DNA of 64,000 bases. Source: Clostridiales bacterium (GTDB lineage: Bacteria > Bacillota > Clostridia > Lachnospirales > Lachnospiraceae). Under the pieces are notes generated by a model. That model ran no database searches. It was not told where the DNA came from and was given only the letters and a program-made list of their open reading frames with translations. Position 1 is the stretch's first letter; the number at the start of each line of letters is the position of its first letter. Location of the stretch: the NCBI GenBank assembly GCA_019424245.1, contig JAHYZV010000002.1, positions 62,001 through 126,000 on the forward strand. Reading direction: 5' to 3'. A program made the translations under genes and the position numbers. Of the stretch, positions 43,154 through 51,444 are shown in pieces.

Positions 43154-44455
43154 ATGATCAGTAGTGTATATAGCTACTACCTGTCCCAGTACGGACACAG
43201 GATGAATTCCAAGTATGATACCCATACAAGATCCCAGCTTAAAAACACATACAGCAAGGTTGTAAAGATTAACAGCCAGACCCCTGTATACAAGCTTGAC
43301 TTATCGAGTGCTGCCCAGAAATATGCAATAGACCTTAAGGAAAACGCACGTGCTCTTGAGAATATAACCCAGGACTTATCAGACAGTTCAAGCGGTGAGA
43401 TGACATTTAAAAAATCTGCTGTGTCAAGCAATTCTGATGCTGTATCAGCACAGTACATCGGAGATTCGAGCCTTGCCTCAGATGATGAATCATTTGACAT
43501 AAATGTAAAGCAGCTTGCAGCATCCCAGATTAATACCGGCAACTATCTGCATCCTCGCTCCAGACTTGTAAAAGCAGGTGATTATTCCTTTGATCTGTCT
43601 ATTAATAATGTAACTTATGAATTCCAGTTTAGTGTGGAGAGCAGTGAAACCTTAAACAACATACAGAATAAGCTTGCAAGGCTTATAAACAGATCAAACA
43701 TCGGACTTACTGCAACTATCAAGGAAGACAGTCTTGGCAACACAGCCATAAACATAGAGTCCGAAGCAACCGGAATCAGCGGTTCCTCACCTGTTATATT
43801 CAAGATTGAACCAAGCCAGAACAGCGATAAGACTGATGTATCTGCCAACGCTGCATTGATAAGCACTCTTGGACTTGACCGTGTTACGCAATATCCTTCA
43901 AACGCAATATTTAACATAAACGATGAGGAACGTTCTTCCATGAATAACCTTGTAACAATCAACAAGTCATATGCACTTGAACTTTCAGAGGTTACAGATA
44001 ATCCAGTAACTATCAGCCTCAAAGCTGATGCTGATTCAATAGCAGAAAGTATTAATGAACTGGTATCGGGATATAACAATCTTATATCTGCTGCCAACGA
44101 CAAAGCCAACAATCAGTTCCAGGGTACAGAACGCCTTCACAAAGAAATAACTGCTATAGCACGTTCACACAAAAAGCAGCTTGAAAGCAACGGACTTACT
44201 CTTAACAAGGATGGTACAATAAGTACTAACAAAGAAGTTCTAAGCAAGGCTGCTGATGACAACCAGTTAAGCAAAGTTTTTGAAAGTCTTAACTCATTCA
44301 AAGACTCTATTAAAACAAAGGCTGAAAATATAGCACTTAATCCTATGGACTATGTCAACAATAAGATTATTGCTTATAAAAACCCTACCCGTACATACAA
44401 TGATCCGTATAACCTTTCAGCTTATACTGGCATGATGTTTAACGGATACATATAA
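43154..44455 (+). CDS. FliD-like flagellar cap/hook-associated protein
   Basis: I chose the ATG at 43154 (433 residues, MISSVYSYYLSQYGHRMNSK) after AAGGAGGTGA. The middle contains a FliD-like block (FDINVKQLAASQINTGNYLH) and later ATIKEDSLGNTAINIESEATG; C-terminal NELVSGYNNLISAANDKANN fits FliD_C. FliD caps the growing filament in flagella. It stands alone here, without fliS, flagellin or motor genes, next to glycosyltransferases. It could therefore serve a glycosylated filament, or be a related secreted adhesin. Confidence 0.75.
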   Translation: MISSVYSYYLSQYGHRMNSKYDTHTRSQLKNTYSKVVKINSQTPVYKLDLSSAAQKYAIDLKENARALENITQDLSDSSSGEMTFKKSAVSSNSDAVSAQYIGDSSLASDDESFDINVKQLAASQINTGNYLHPRSRLVKAGDYSFDLSINNVTYEFQFSVESSETLNNIQNKLARLINRSNIGLTATIKEDSLGNTAINIESEATGISGSSPVIFKIEPSQNSDKTDVSANAALISTLGLDRVTQYPSNAIFNINDEERSSMNNLVTINKSYALELSEVTDNPVTISLKADADSIAESINELVSGYNNLISAANDKANNQFQGTERLHKEITAIARSHKKQLESNGLTLNKDGTISTNKEVLSKAADDNQLSKVFESLNSFKDSIKTKAENIALNPMDYVNNKIIAYKNPTRTYNDPYNLSAYTGMMFNGYI

Positions 44456-44535
44456 ATATATTGTTTAGCACAGTTGATTCATATTATTTATTTTGACGTA
44501 TTTTATTGATGTATTTATATTGACGAACAGACGCT

Positions 44536-44785
44536 ATAAGGCTTGTGAGGTATTTTAAGAATAATTCTACAGTCACCAGAAAGCTGATTGGATATTTCTA
44601 AGATATTCCATGTAGGTATTGTTTATGAACGCAAACGCTCATACGAAACATCCATGTTTCGTTTTCGCTCGATTATACATCCATGTATAATCGTTGCTGG
44701 ATATTGAGGGAATATCTAAGAACTATCACAATCAGCTTTCAAGTGTTCCTTGCGCATTATTCTTAAAATACCTCACAAGCCTTAT
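44536..44785. repeat. 250-bp inverted-repeat element
   Basis: Perfect 30-bp terminal arms (44536-44565 and 44756-44785) continue inwards imperfectly with AAAGCTGATTG (44580-44590) and its partner (44730-44740), and GATATTCC/GGAATATC blocks. The centre holds two perfect hairpins, CGAAACAT/ATGTTTCG (44644-44661) and an 11-bp stem (44670-44693), each separated by CC. Pairing also extends a little beyond the arms. It has no ORF and resembles a MITE or large RNA hairpin. No second copy is in the window. Confidence 0.7.
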
Positions 44786-44844
44786 GGCTGTCTTTGACAT
44801 AATATAGTATTGAAATTCAACTACGTTGATACAGTGAAAAGCCA

Positions 44845-44884
44845 GAAAAAGGTGGGATTGAGTACCTCGTGCTCAATCCCACCT
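44845..44884 (-). terminator. terminator of the small helical protein gene
   Basis: Perfect 13-bp arms (44850-44862/44872-44884) are followed by TTTTTC on the minus strand. It lies about 95 bp after the stop codon of the minus-strand gene. Confidence 0.85.
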
Positions 44885-44978
44885 ATGTATTTTATATTGA
44901 AATGATGAAAATTTGACTCTATTTGCAAAATTGACAATTCAAGTCATATTCGTTGCAAGAAAAGGAAGAAAAATGTAT

Positions 44979-45341
44979 CTATGCTTCTGTAATATTCTTT
45001 GCTGCCTCGCCATAAGCCCTTATGAAGTCCTTTATATCTTCAAGTGCTGCTGCCTTATCTTTATCAACACTGCCCTTAAGTGCAGCTCCAAGCTTCCCAA
45101 CCGCTTTATTTACCTCTGTTTCATCTATATCTGAGTATTCCTTTACAATCGTGCGTGTTGCGTTATACATCTCTAATGTGTTGTTAACCGCATCTACTGT
45201 CATTCTAAGATACTCATCTGTATCATCCTTCTTAGCACCTTTAAGCTCAGGAATAACAGTATCTATACTGTGAAGCACCTTTATGCAATAATCCTTAGCT
45301 TCTTCTAACACCTCTAACTGCTTACTTCTTATATCCTCCAT
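44979..45341 (-). CDS. 120-residue helical protein of unknown function
   Basis: I do not recognise this protein. It is charged, almost wholly helical by pattern, and free of Cys. It begins MEDIRSKQLEVLEEAKDYCI... (one Cys near residue 19) and has a lysine/aspartate-rich C-terminal half (KGSVDKDKAAALEDIKDFIR). It lies between the FliD-like gene and the AMP-ligase gene. A flagellar chaperone-like role is conceivable from its neighbours but not supported by motifs. Confidence 0.65.
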   Translation of the reverse strand: MEDIRSKQLEVLEEAKDYCIKVLHSIDTVIPELKGAKKDDTDEYLRMTVDAVNNTLEMYNATRTIVKEYSDIDETEVNKAVGKLGAALKGSVDKDKAAALEDIKDFIRAYGEAAKNITEA

Positions 45342-45483
45342 GATATACTACCTCTCATTCTAATAATAATATTATTATACCATCATGTTTACTATCGGTT
45401 CATAATACACGATAAATATATCGGCACACGCCAGTCATTCTTAACCCTGACATACCAGATATCACCCTTTATACGTGCGCTGT

Positions 45484-46929
45484 CTATCCAACATCTGTCA
45501 GATCAACCATTAAATCATCAACAGCATCCTGATCTATATCTCCATTATCAAGTCTTGGCAACGGCTCCTTTATAAGCTTAACCTTCTGTATCTCCCAGCG
45601 GAAGCCCTTTCTTTCATTATATCTGTTGATAAGCCTTACAAAACGGTCTATCCTTGCTTCCTTATCTATAGGTACTATTAATGCTGTGAGTTTATCATTA
45701 TACAAGGTTACATAACTTTCTGAAACGCCATCAAGTGCTGTGATTTCCCTTATTGTAACTGTACGGCTTATCTTCTCACCTGTTGGAAGAAGAATAATCT
45801 CAGGGTTACGCTTAAGAAGCACAAGACGTCCCTTCTCGTTAATCCTTCCAAGATCGCCTGTATGATACACACCATCCTTTAGTACACGTGCTGTATAAGC
45901 TTCATCCTTATCATAACCCTTCATGACACAATCTCCGCTGACAAGAATCTCACCATCAGCTGCGATTGTAACCTGCGTTTCGCCAAACAGCTTATAAGTA
46001 CCGTCCATTGTATCATTTATTCCTATACAGCCAGATGTTTCTGTCATGCCATATACATTATATACCTTTAAGTCCCTGTCACTTAAAGCCTCAAAAAGCC
46101 TGAACGGACAGCTGGCACCACCGATAATAACCGTCCTTAAATCGTTGTTAAATGCTTTGATTCTCTTTAAATAATCTATCATAGATGGTGAACCAGGAAG
46201 AATTGTAGGATTATAATAATATGTGTCCGCATCTATATGCCTTAAGCCTCTTCCTATGCACACACACGCACCATTATGCAACGGCCATATAAGACTATAT
46301 ATATAACCAAATATATGATGAAGTGCTATCTGTGCCAAAACCTTATCATTCTCTTCGCATAAGCAGAACTCATTAATCTCATTGATAGTATTAAAAATAT
46401 TAGATACAGTAAGGACTACTGCTTTATCACACTCCTGTGGAACAGCCGTAAGCATAAGTATATTGCCCTCCACAGCCGAATCCTCATCATACACAAAGCC
46501 TTCCACATCATCCTTTTCGGCATCCGGTATCATAATTGCGTTACTATCTGCAAGAATATACTGATTCGTAGATGTAAGTACATAGTCAACCCCGACCTTT
46601 TTAAGTATACCGTTGCGGGTATTCTGTGGCAGAAAGAAATCAACAAGCATAACATCCTTACCAGCAAGTATTATACCAAACATATTAACAATCCACCTGT
46701 ATGATGAAGGACCATATAGTGCAATACGGTTTCCTGTAAATCTCTTAAGGTGAAGTGCTTTCTTACATACATCCTCAAAAAGCTTGCTATATGAAATAGT
46801 CATAGTATCATATATTATAGCTTCCTTATTAGGATATTTCTCTGCATTATTTTTAAGCATTTTATAAAATGAATTAAGCTTTTCCATAATCTGTACAACC
46901 TGCCTCTTATAATCTTTCTCAATATGCAT
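45484..46929 (-). CDS. AMP-dependent ligase homologue with degenerate P-loop
   Basis: This 481-residue protein has the ANL-family fold: motif A5 VYGMTETSG (residues 292-300) and A7 YHTGDLG (355-361). The usual TSGTTGxPK motif A3 is changed to TAVPQECDK (161-169). The C-terminal loop PTGEKIS keeps a lysine near 386. It may activate an acyl or amino group for glycan decoration, or have lost activity. An alternative ATG at 46887 (MEKLNSFYKM) follows AAGAGGCAGG. It lies between the small helical gene and a CgeB-type gene on the same strand. Confidence 0.8.
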   Translation of the reverse strand: MHIEKDYKRQVVQIMEKLNSFYKMLKNNAEKYPNKEAIIYDTMTISYSKLFEDVCKKALHLKRFTGNRIALYGPSSYRWIVNMFGIILAGKDVMLVDFFLPQNTRNGILKKVGVDYVLTSTNQYILADSNAIMIPDAEKDDVEGFVYDEDSAVEGNILMLTAVPQECDKAVVLTVSNIFNTINEINEFCLCEENDKVLAQIALHHIFGYIYSLIWPLHNGACVCIGRGLRHIDADTYYYNPTILPGSPSMIDYLKRIKAFNNDLRTVIIGGASCPFRLFEALSDRDLKVYNVYGMTETSGCIGINDTMDGTYKLFGETQVTIAADGEILVSGDCVMKGYDKDEAYTARVLKDGVYHTGDLGRINEKGRLVLLKRNPEIILLPTGEKISRTVTIREITALDGVSESYVTLYNDKLTALIVPIDKEARIDRFVRLINRYNERKGFRWEIQKVKLIKEPLPRLDNGDIDQDAVDDLMVDLTDVG

Positions 46930-47011
46930 TACTAAATTCTCATAATCTGGCTTTATGATATTACTTATATGCCTTTATTGTAAGTTAATCAATGATTTTA
47001 TACAAGCATAA

Positions 47012-48322
47012 TTATAACATTCCTGACAAAATTTTATTCATTCTTTTTTCAAATGTACATTCACTCTTTACCTTTTCATATCCATTGCACGCTATCCTTA
47101 GGCGCTCATCATCATGTGACAGATAATAATCCACCTTTGCAATAAGATCAGGAATATCCTCATATATTACAAGTTCCCTTCCATCCTCAAAGTTCTCTGC
47201 TATCTCCTGCTGGTAATTCGTTATAAGAAAGCCTCCACAGCCCAAAACATCAAACACTCTTAATGGAATCCCTGACTGTATAATCTTTAAAGATATATTT
47301 AGGTTAATCTTTGCCTGATTAAAAGCAAGCGGCATCTGATTATAATAATCCACCGGACCACACTGGTTAAGTCCTGACAGCCTCTCATCCTTATCAGTTG
47401 AATAAAGATTAACCCTGCACCTGTTCTGCAGCAGCGCAAGTGCCTTATAACGCTCTCTCCCTGTAACCTCAGTTGCAAGCGCATAAGTAACCTCCGGCTT
47501 AATAACAGAATAAGTTCCACCTGATACTTTCGCAAAGTTATCATTGATACATTTCATAATATTATCATTCACACAATCATCTATAACATATCCCCCATAT
47601 ATCTTCTCCTGTGTTGATACTATACCTTCAAGATAGCCCCTTGTATACTCATCCTGATACTTGCTTATATACTGATAATCCGACCTGTAAAGCTTGCCTA
47701 CAAATGCCACATCACATGCATAAGCCGGTAAAACGTTGTTATTACAAAATATACTTTCCTGCAAAATGCCTGTGTCTTTAAACTCAGCCCGTTCATTAAC
47801 AGCCACATCACTAATACAAGAATTTCCAACATTGTTTGTAACATTGTTCACAGCATTACCAAATGCATTATTAATAGCCTCGGCAAAGATATCAGTATCA
47901 ACAGCAAGTGGCATATGTCCAGCACCTCTTACTCCCTGCTTTGCATAACTTTCAGCCTGGATTCTGTCAAAGAAATATATGATATTGCAGTCATTCTTTA
48001 ACGCAGCTGTCCTTCTTATATTGACAGGGCAGTCATATACCCATGATATGTACTTAAGCTTCCTGTATCTATCTGTATTAAACTCAGACACTAATCTGCT
48101 GCATACATCCGATACCATAGGAATAAAATTCACTGAAAACACAGCATCATATGTAACATTACTATTCTTAAGATAGTCAGACAGCTTTCTCTCAAGCTCA
48201 TCATCATTATCCCAGTCTTTCATGTCATAGTAAAACACATCATAGCTTACATTCATCTTCTTTAATGCATTCTCTATGCCCTTCTGCATGAATGCGAACC
48301 ATTGGAAAAATAATATATTCAT
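47012..48322 (-). CDS. CgeB-type glycosyltransferase (paralogue 1)
   Basis: I chose the ATG at 48322 (MNILFFQWFAFMQKGIENAL, 436 residues) after GAGGGTGAGAGGAAC. The C-terminal half has the CgeB/Glyco_trans_1_2 signature KINLNISLKIIQSGIPLRVF...DVLGCGGFLITNYQ (about residues 340-367). An Asn-rich insertion (about 177-225, NNAFGNAVNNVTNNVGNSC) sets it apart from the paralogues. CgeB-type enzymes decorate spore coats or flagellin and other surface glycans in Firmicutes; the sugar is unknown. The 5' side faces an 11-bp tandem array. Confidence 0.85.
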   Translation of the reverse strand: MNILFFQWFAFMQKGIENALKKMNVSYDVFYYDMKDWDNDDELERKLSDYLKNSNVTYDAVFSVNFIPMVSDVCSRLVSEFNTDRYRKLKYISWVYDCPVNIRRTAALKNDCNIIYFFDRIQAESYAKQGVRGAGHMPLAVDTDIFAEAINNAFGNAVNNVTNNVGNSCISDVAVNERAEFKDTGILQESIFCNNNVLPAYACDVAFVGKLYRSDYQYISKYQDEYTRGYLEGIVSTQEKIYGGYVIDDCVNDNIMKCINDNFAKVSGGTYSVIKPEVTYALATEVTGRERYKALALLQNRCRVNLYSTDKDERLSGLNQCGPVDYYNQMPLAFNQAKINLNISLKIIQSGIPLRVFDVLGCGGFLITNYQQEIAENFEDGRELVIYEDIPDLIAKVDYYLSHDDERLRIACNGYEKVKSECTFEKRMNKILSGML

Positions 48323-48409
48323 GTTCCTCTCACCCTCTTTGCTTCTATTGTATACCATCATATAGTATTGTACATTTTTCATGTAGCATCTGTCTATGAC
48401 ACCTGTTAC

Positions 48410-48519
48410 ATTCTTATTACATACTTATGATGTTCTCATAATATTATTATGATATTCTCGTAACATTCTTAAGGTATTCTTATAACATTCTTATCATATT
48501 CTCATAACATTCTCATGTC
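48410..48519. repeat. ten-unit 11-bp tandem repeat
   Basis: From 48410 an 11-bp unit close to ATTCTTATAAC repeats ten times in strict register (ATTCTTATTAC, ATACTTATGAT, GTTCTCATAAT, ATTATTATGAT, ATTCTCGTAAC, ATTCTTAAGGT, ATTCTTATAAC, ATTCTTATCAT, ATTCTCATAAC, ATTCTCATGTC). It lies between two divergent CgeB-type genes. Eleven bp is about one helical turn, so a protein could bind one DNA face. Slippage would also change spacing. Confidence 0.85.
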
Positions 48520-48788
48520 AGAACCTTACTGAATTATAATACAATGGAATACCAGTTACGTAAACAATCACTATGAATCCAACGCACAAAATCTTTACTC
48601 TATTACTATGAATTAACCCACTCATCTAAACAACCACTATTGCTTTCTTACGAAAATACATTTATATTAAAGATATAAGGCTTGTATGAATATTAAAGAG
48701 GAAGCTTATCACTTATAGATGCCAGAATAAAGAGTTACTTTGACAGCACAGTTATATTTAATTTAAGCCTTTAGAAATGAGGTTTTTC
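48520..48788. other. rest of the divergent CgeB-type spacer
   Basis: This AT-rich segment holds a TTGACA near 48740 without a clearly spaced -10, and AATGAGG as the ribosome binding site of the rightward gene. I see no gene or RNA in it. Confidence 0.4.
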
Positions 48789-49967
48789 ATGAAAATATAT
48801 ATATACAGATACGGCAGCATATGCGAACCTGACATAATAGATTCTTTCAAAAGACTTGGACTTGACGTTCATGAAGAATGTATGGAAATATTTAATAAAA
48901 ATCTTACTCCATCTGAATGTATAAAGCGAACAGCTTCTGATATAGTTGACGGCGGCTACAGCTTTGTGTTCACCATTAACTTTTTCCCATGGCTTTCCGA
49001 GGTATGCAATATAGCAAATATTGTATACATAAGTCTTATCGTTGACAGTCCCGTGCTTGAGCTGTACTCAGAATCTCTATCCAACCCTTGCAACCGTATA
49101 TTTCTTTTTGACAGCATGCTTTATAAGGAATTCGCACCTTATAATCCAGGTCATGTATTTCATATACCACTTGCGACCAATGTAGCAAGAACTGATAAGG
49201 TCATACAAAATGCCAGCATAAGTGATCGTAAGCACTTTTCAAGTGACATATCCTTTATAGGTTCTACATATCAGGAAAAATGCGACTACAACAAGATAAA
49301 ACTTAACGAATACGATACCGGATATGTTGATGGGTTAATAGAGGCACAGCTAAAAATATATGGATATAACTTTATTGAAGATGTCATATCTGAGGAATTC
49401 GCAGAAAGATTCATAAAAAGCAACTTAGGAACTTATGAATTTCCTGAGAACTCCCGCTGTAACTACAAAGCACTTGTAGCACAGCACTACATAAGTGTCA
49501 AGGTTGCAGAGCAGGAAAGACTCCGTGCCCTGCGTATGTTATCAAATTCCTTCAATGTAGACATGTATACAGGAAGTGACACATCATCCATGCCGCACAT
49601 CAACAACAGAGGCTTTGCCAGATCACTTGAGGAAATGCCGCTCATATTTAATAACAGTAAAATCAACCTTAACATAACCGCCAAATCCATACGCTCCGGT
49701 CTTTCGCTACGTGTATTCGACGTGCTTGGCTGCGGTGGCTTCCTTATAACCAACTACCAGGCTGAATTGCCCGAATTCTTTGAAATTGGCAAAGACCTTG
49801 TTGCATACGAAAGCATGGAGGATCTTAAAGCAAAATGTGATTACTACCTTAAGAATGAGGATGAACGTATGGAAATCGCCAATCACGGATATGAAACAGT
49901 TAAGAAACTTCATACATATGATACAAGACTGATACAGATGATAGATATGGCATTCCCGGCAAAATGA
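48789..49967 (+). CDS. CgeB-type glycosyltransferase (paralogue 2)
   Basis: I chose the ATG at 48789 (MKIYIYRYGSICEPDIIDSF, 392 residues) after ATGAGG. It has an N-terminal nucleotide-sugar-like domain and the C-terminal KINLNITAKSIRSGLSLRVF then FDVLGCGGFLITNYQ block (about 295-324). It is closely similar to the genes at 47.0, 50.2 and 59.3 kb. They probably modify the same glycan or different positions in one. It is followed, after 206 bp, by paralogue 3. Confidence 0.85.
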   Translation: MKIYIYRYGSICEPDIIDSFKRLGLDVHEECMEIFNKNLTPSECIKRTASDIVDGGYSFVFTINFFPWLSEVCNIANIVYISLIVDSPVLELYSESLSNPCNRIFLFDSMLYKEFAPYNPGHVFHIPLATNVARTDKVIQNASISDRKHFSSDISFIGSTYQEKCDYNKIKLNEYDTGYVDGLIEAQLKIYGYNFIEDVISEEFAERFIKSNLGTYEFPENSRCNYKALVAQHYISVKVAEQERLRALRMLSNSFNVDMYTGSDTSSMPHINNRGFARSLEEMPLIFNNSKINLNITAKSIRSGLSLRVFDVLGCGGFLITNYQAELPEFFEIGKDLVAYESMEDLKAKCDYYLKNEDERMEIANHGYETVKKLHTYDTRLIQMIDMAFPAK

Positions 49968-50088
49968 TGAATATAAAAACTGGCTTTGCAGAATCAACTC
50001 ATGATTAAGAATATTTTAAAGTCTGTCATATATACATGTACATGAAACACATATTTTTAAAATAAAAATTCAAAATAAAAAGAAAGGA

Positions 50089-50187
50089 ATGTCAGCTTGT
50101 ATACACTTTTCCCCCCCCTTACAACAGCCATCTATAATAGTGAAAACAACTGATATACAACAAACAAAACATTATGCGTATTCTTGA
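50089..50187 (+). CDS. 32-codon upstream ORF with C8 tract, overlapping the next start
   Basis: An ATG follows GAAAGGA and opens a 32-codon ORF (MSACIHFSPPLQQPSIIVKT start) that contains eight C at 50111-50118. It ends at a TGA (50185-50187), past the start of the CgeB-type gene at 50174, which itself lacks a good ribosome binding site. With seven or nine C the reading frame would stop at TAA or TGA well before 50174. It probably serves as a leader for coupling, not as a functional peptide. Confidence 0.5.
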   Translation: MSACIHFSPPLQQPSIIVKTTDIQQTKHYAYS

Positions 50188-51379
50188 GTTTGAACATAAA
50201 CACTTCGGTGTTGAAGATATGAAAGAAATACTTCCTGCCATGGGCCATGAACTCACAGTTATATCCACTCCGCTTATATTAGAACGGACAAGCGAAGAGT
50301 TTGATAAGCTGTTTGATAGTCTGATTATAGGAAATAATGATAGCGGCAAATGTGGCAAATATGATGCTGTATTTACATTTAACTACAGCGTTGTCGTGTC
50401 CAACTGCTGTAACCGCCACAACATACCTTATATAGCATGGGTATATGACAGTCCTCTGCTTACAATATACTCATACACTATAACCAACCCCTGCAATCAC
50501 ATATTCCTTTTCGACAGTGCACAGTATATTGAGCTTAAGAATGGTGGAATCGATACAGTGTACTATATGCCACTTGCTGCCAACACAGACAGGCTGGATA
50601 AGCTCACACTGAATGAACATATTCATGAGGTGTTTGACAGTGACATATCTTTTGTAGGCTCTATGTACAACGAAAAGGGAAACTTCTACGACAGAATCTA
50701 CGACAAGCTGAACCCCTGGACGAGAGGCTATCTTGATGCCATCATATCCGCCCAGCAGAATGTATATGGAATGAACTTCCTTGAAGATATGCTGTCTGGA
50801 ACACCAGAAACTAACAAAATACTTGCAGAGCTTATGCGTGTGGAGCCCTATACGCCTAACCACGATGGCATAGAAACTCCTGCATACGCATATGCCAACT
50901 ACTTTCTTGCAAGAAAAGTCGCACAGAACGAACGTAAAGCCCTCCTTACTGCTGTATCAGAGCATTTTAAAACAAAGCTGTATACACATAACCAGACACC
51001 TGATATGCCGCATGTTATCAATCAGGGACCTATAGACTTCTACGACAACATGCCTTATGTGTTCAAATGCAGCAAAATCAACTTAAACATAACACTCAGA
51101 AGCATAAAAAACGGAATTCCACTAAGATGCATGGATATCATGGGTGCCGGCGGCTTTCTTATGACGAACTTTCAGTCCGACCTGCTTAACCACTTCGTGC
51201 CTGATGTTGATTTCGTATACTTTGAATCAAAGGATGACCTCATAAACAAATGCGATTACTATCTAAAACACGAAGATGAACGTATAAAAATCGCTGCTAA
51301 CGGGCATAAAAAAGTCCTGCAGCTGCATAACTACAGGACAAGACTTAATGAGATATTTAGTGTATGCGGGCTTTTGTAA
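50174..51379 (+). CDS. CgeB-type glycosyltransferase (paralogue 3), possibly phase variable
   Basis: The 401-residue protein (MRILEFEHKHFGVEDMKEIL) ends with KINLNITLRSIKNGIPLRCM...DIMGAGGFLMTNFQ (about residues 305-333). Upstream TGA in frame fixes the start close to 50174. No Shine-Dalgarno site is near, so translation may depend on the upstream ORF with the C8 tract. It ends inside its own terminator hairpin. Confidence 0.85.
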   Translation: MRILEFEHKHFGVEDMKEILPAMGHELTVISTPLILERTSEEFDKLFDSLIIGNNDSGKCGKYDAVFTFNYSVVVSNCCNRHNIPYIAWVYDSPLLTIYSYTITNPCNHIFLFDSAQYIELKNGGIDTVYYMPLAANTDRLDKLTLNEHIHEVFDSDISFVGSMYNEKGNFYDRIYDKLNPWTRGYLDAIISAQQNVYGMNFLEDMLSGTPETNKILAELMRVEPYTPNHDGIETPAYAYANYFLARKVAQNERKALLTAVSEHFKTKLYTHNQTPDMPHVINQGPIDFYDNMPYVFKCSKINLNITLRSIKNGIPLRCMDIMGAGGFLMTNFQSDLLNHFVPDVDFVYFESKDDLINKCDYYLKHEDERIKIAANGHKKVLQLHNYRTRLNEIFSVCGLL

Positions 51380-51394
51380 TGCCCGCATATACTA
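51358..51394 (+). terminator. terminator overlapping the end of CgeB paralogue 3
   Basis: Arms of 14 nt (51358-51371/51381-51394) pair on the plus strand with one G-U and hold the TAA stop codon in the loop. It separates the gene from the converging AAA-ATPase/PD-(D/E)XK gene. The T-run is poor. Confidence 0.6.
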
Positions 51395-51444
51395 AATAAA
51401 TCCATATTATCTTTACATGTTATCTTTACCAGTTACCTCTGCCC

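Noticed and set aside
48410..48519. 11-bp array as a CRISPR
   Set aside because: There are no spacers between units and no cas genes; units are contiguous.
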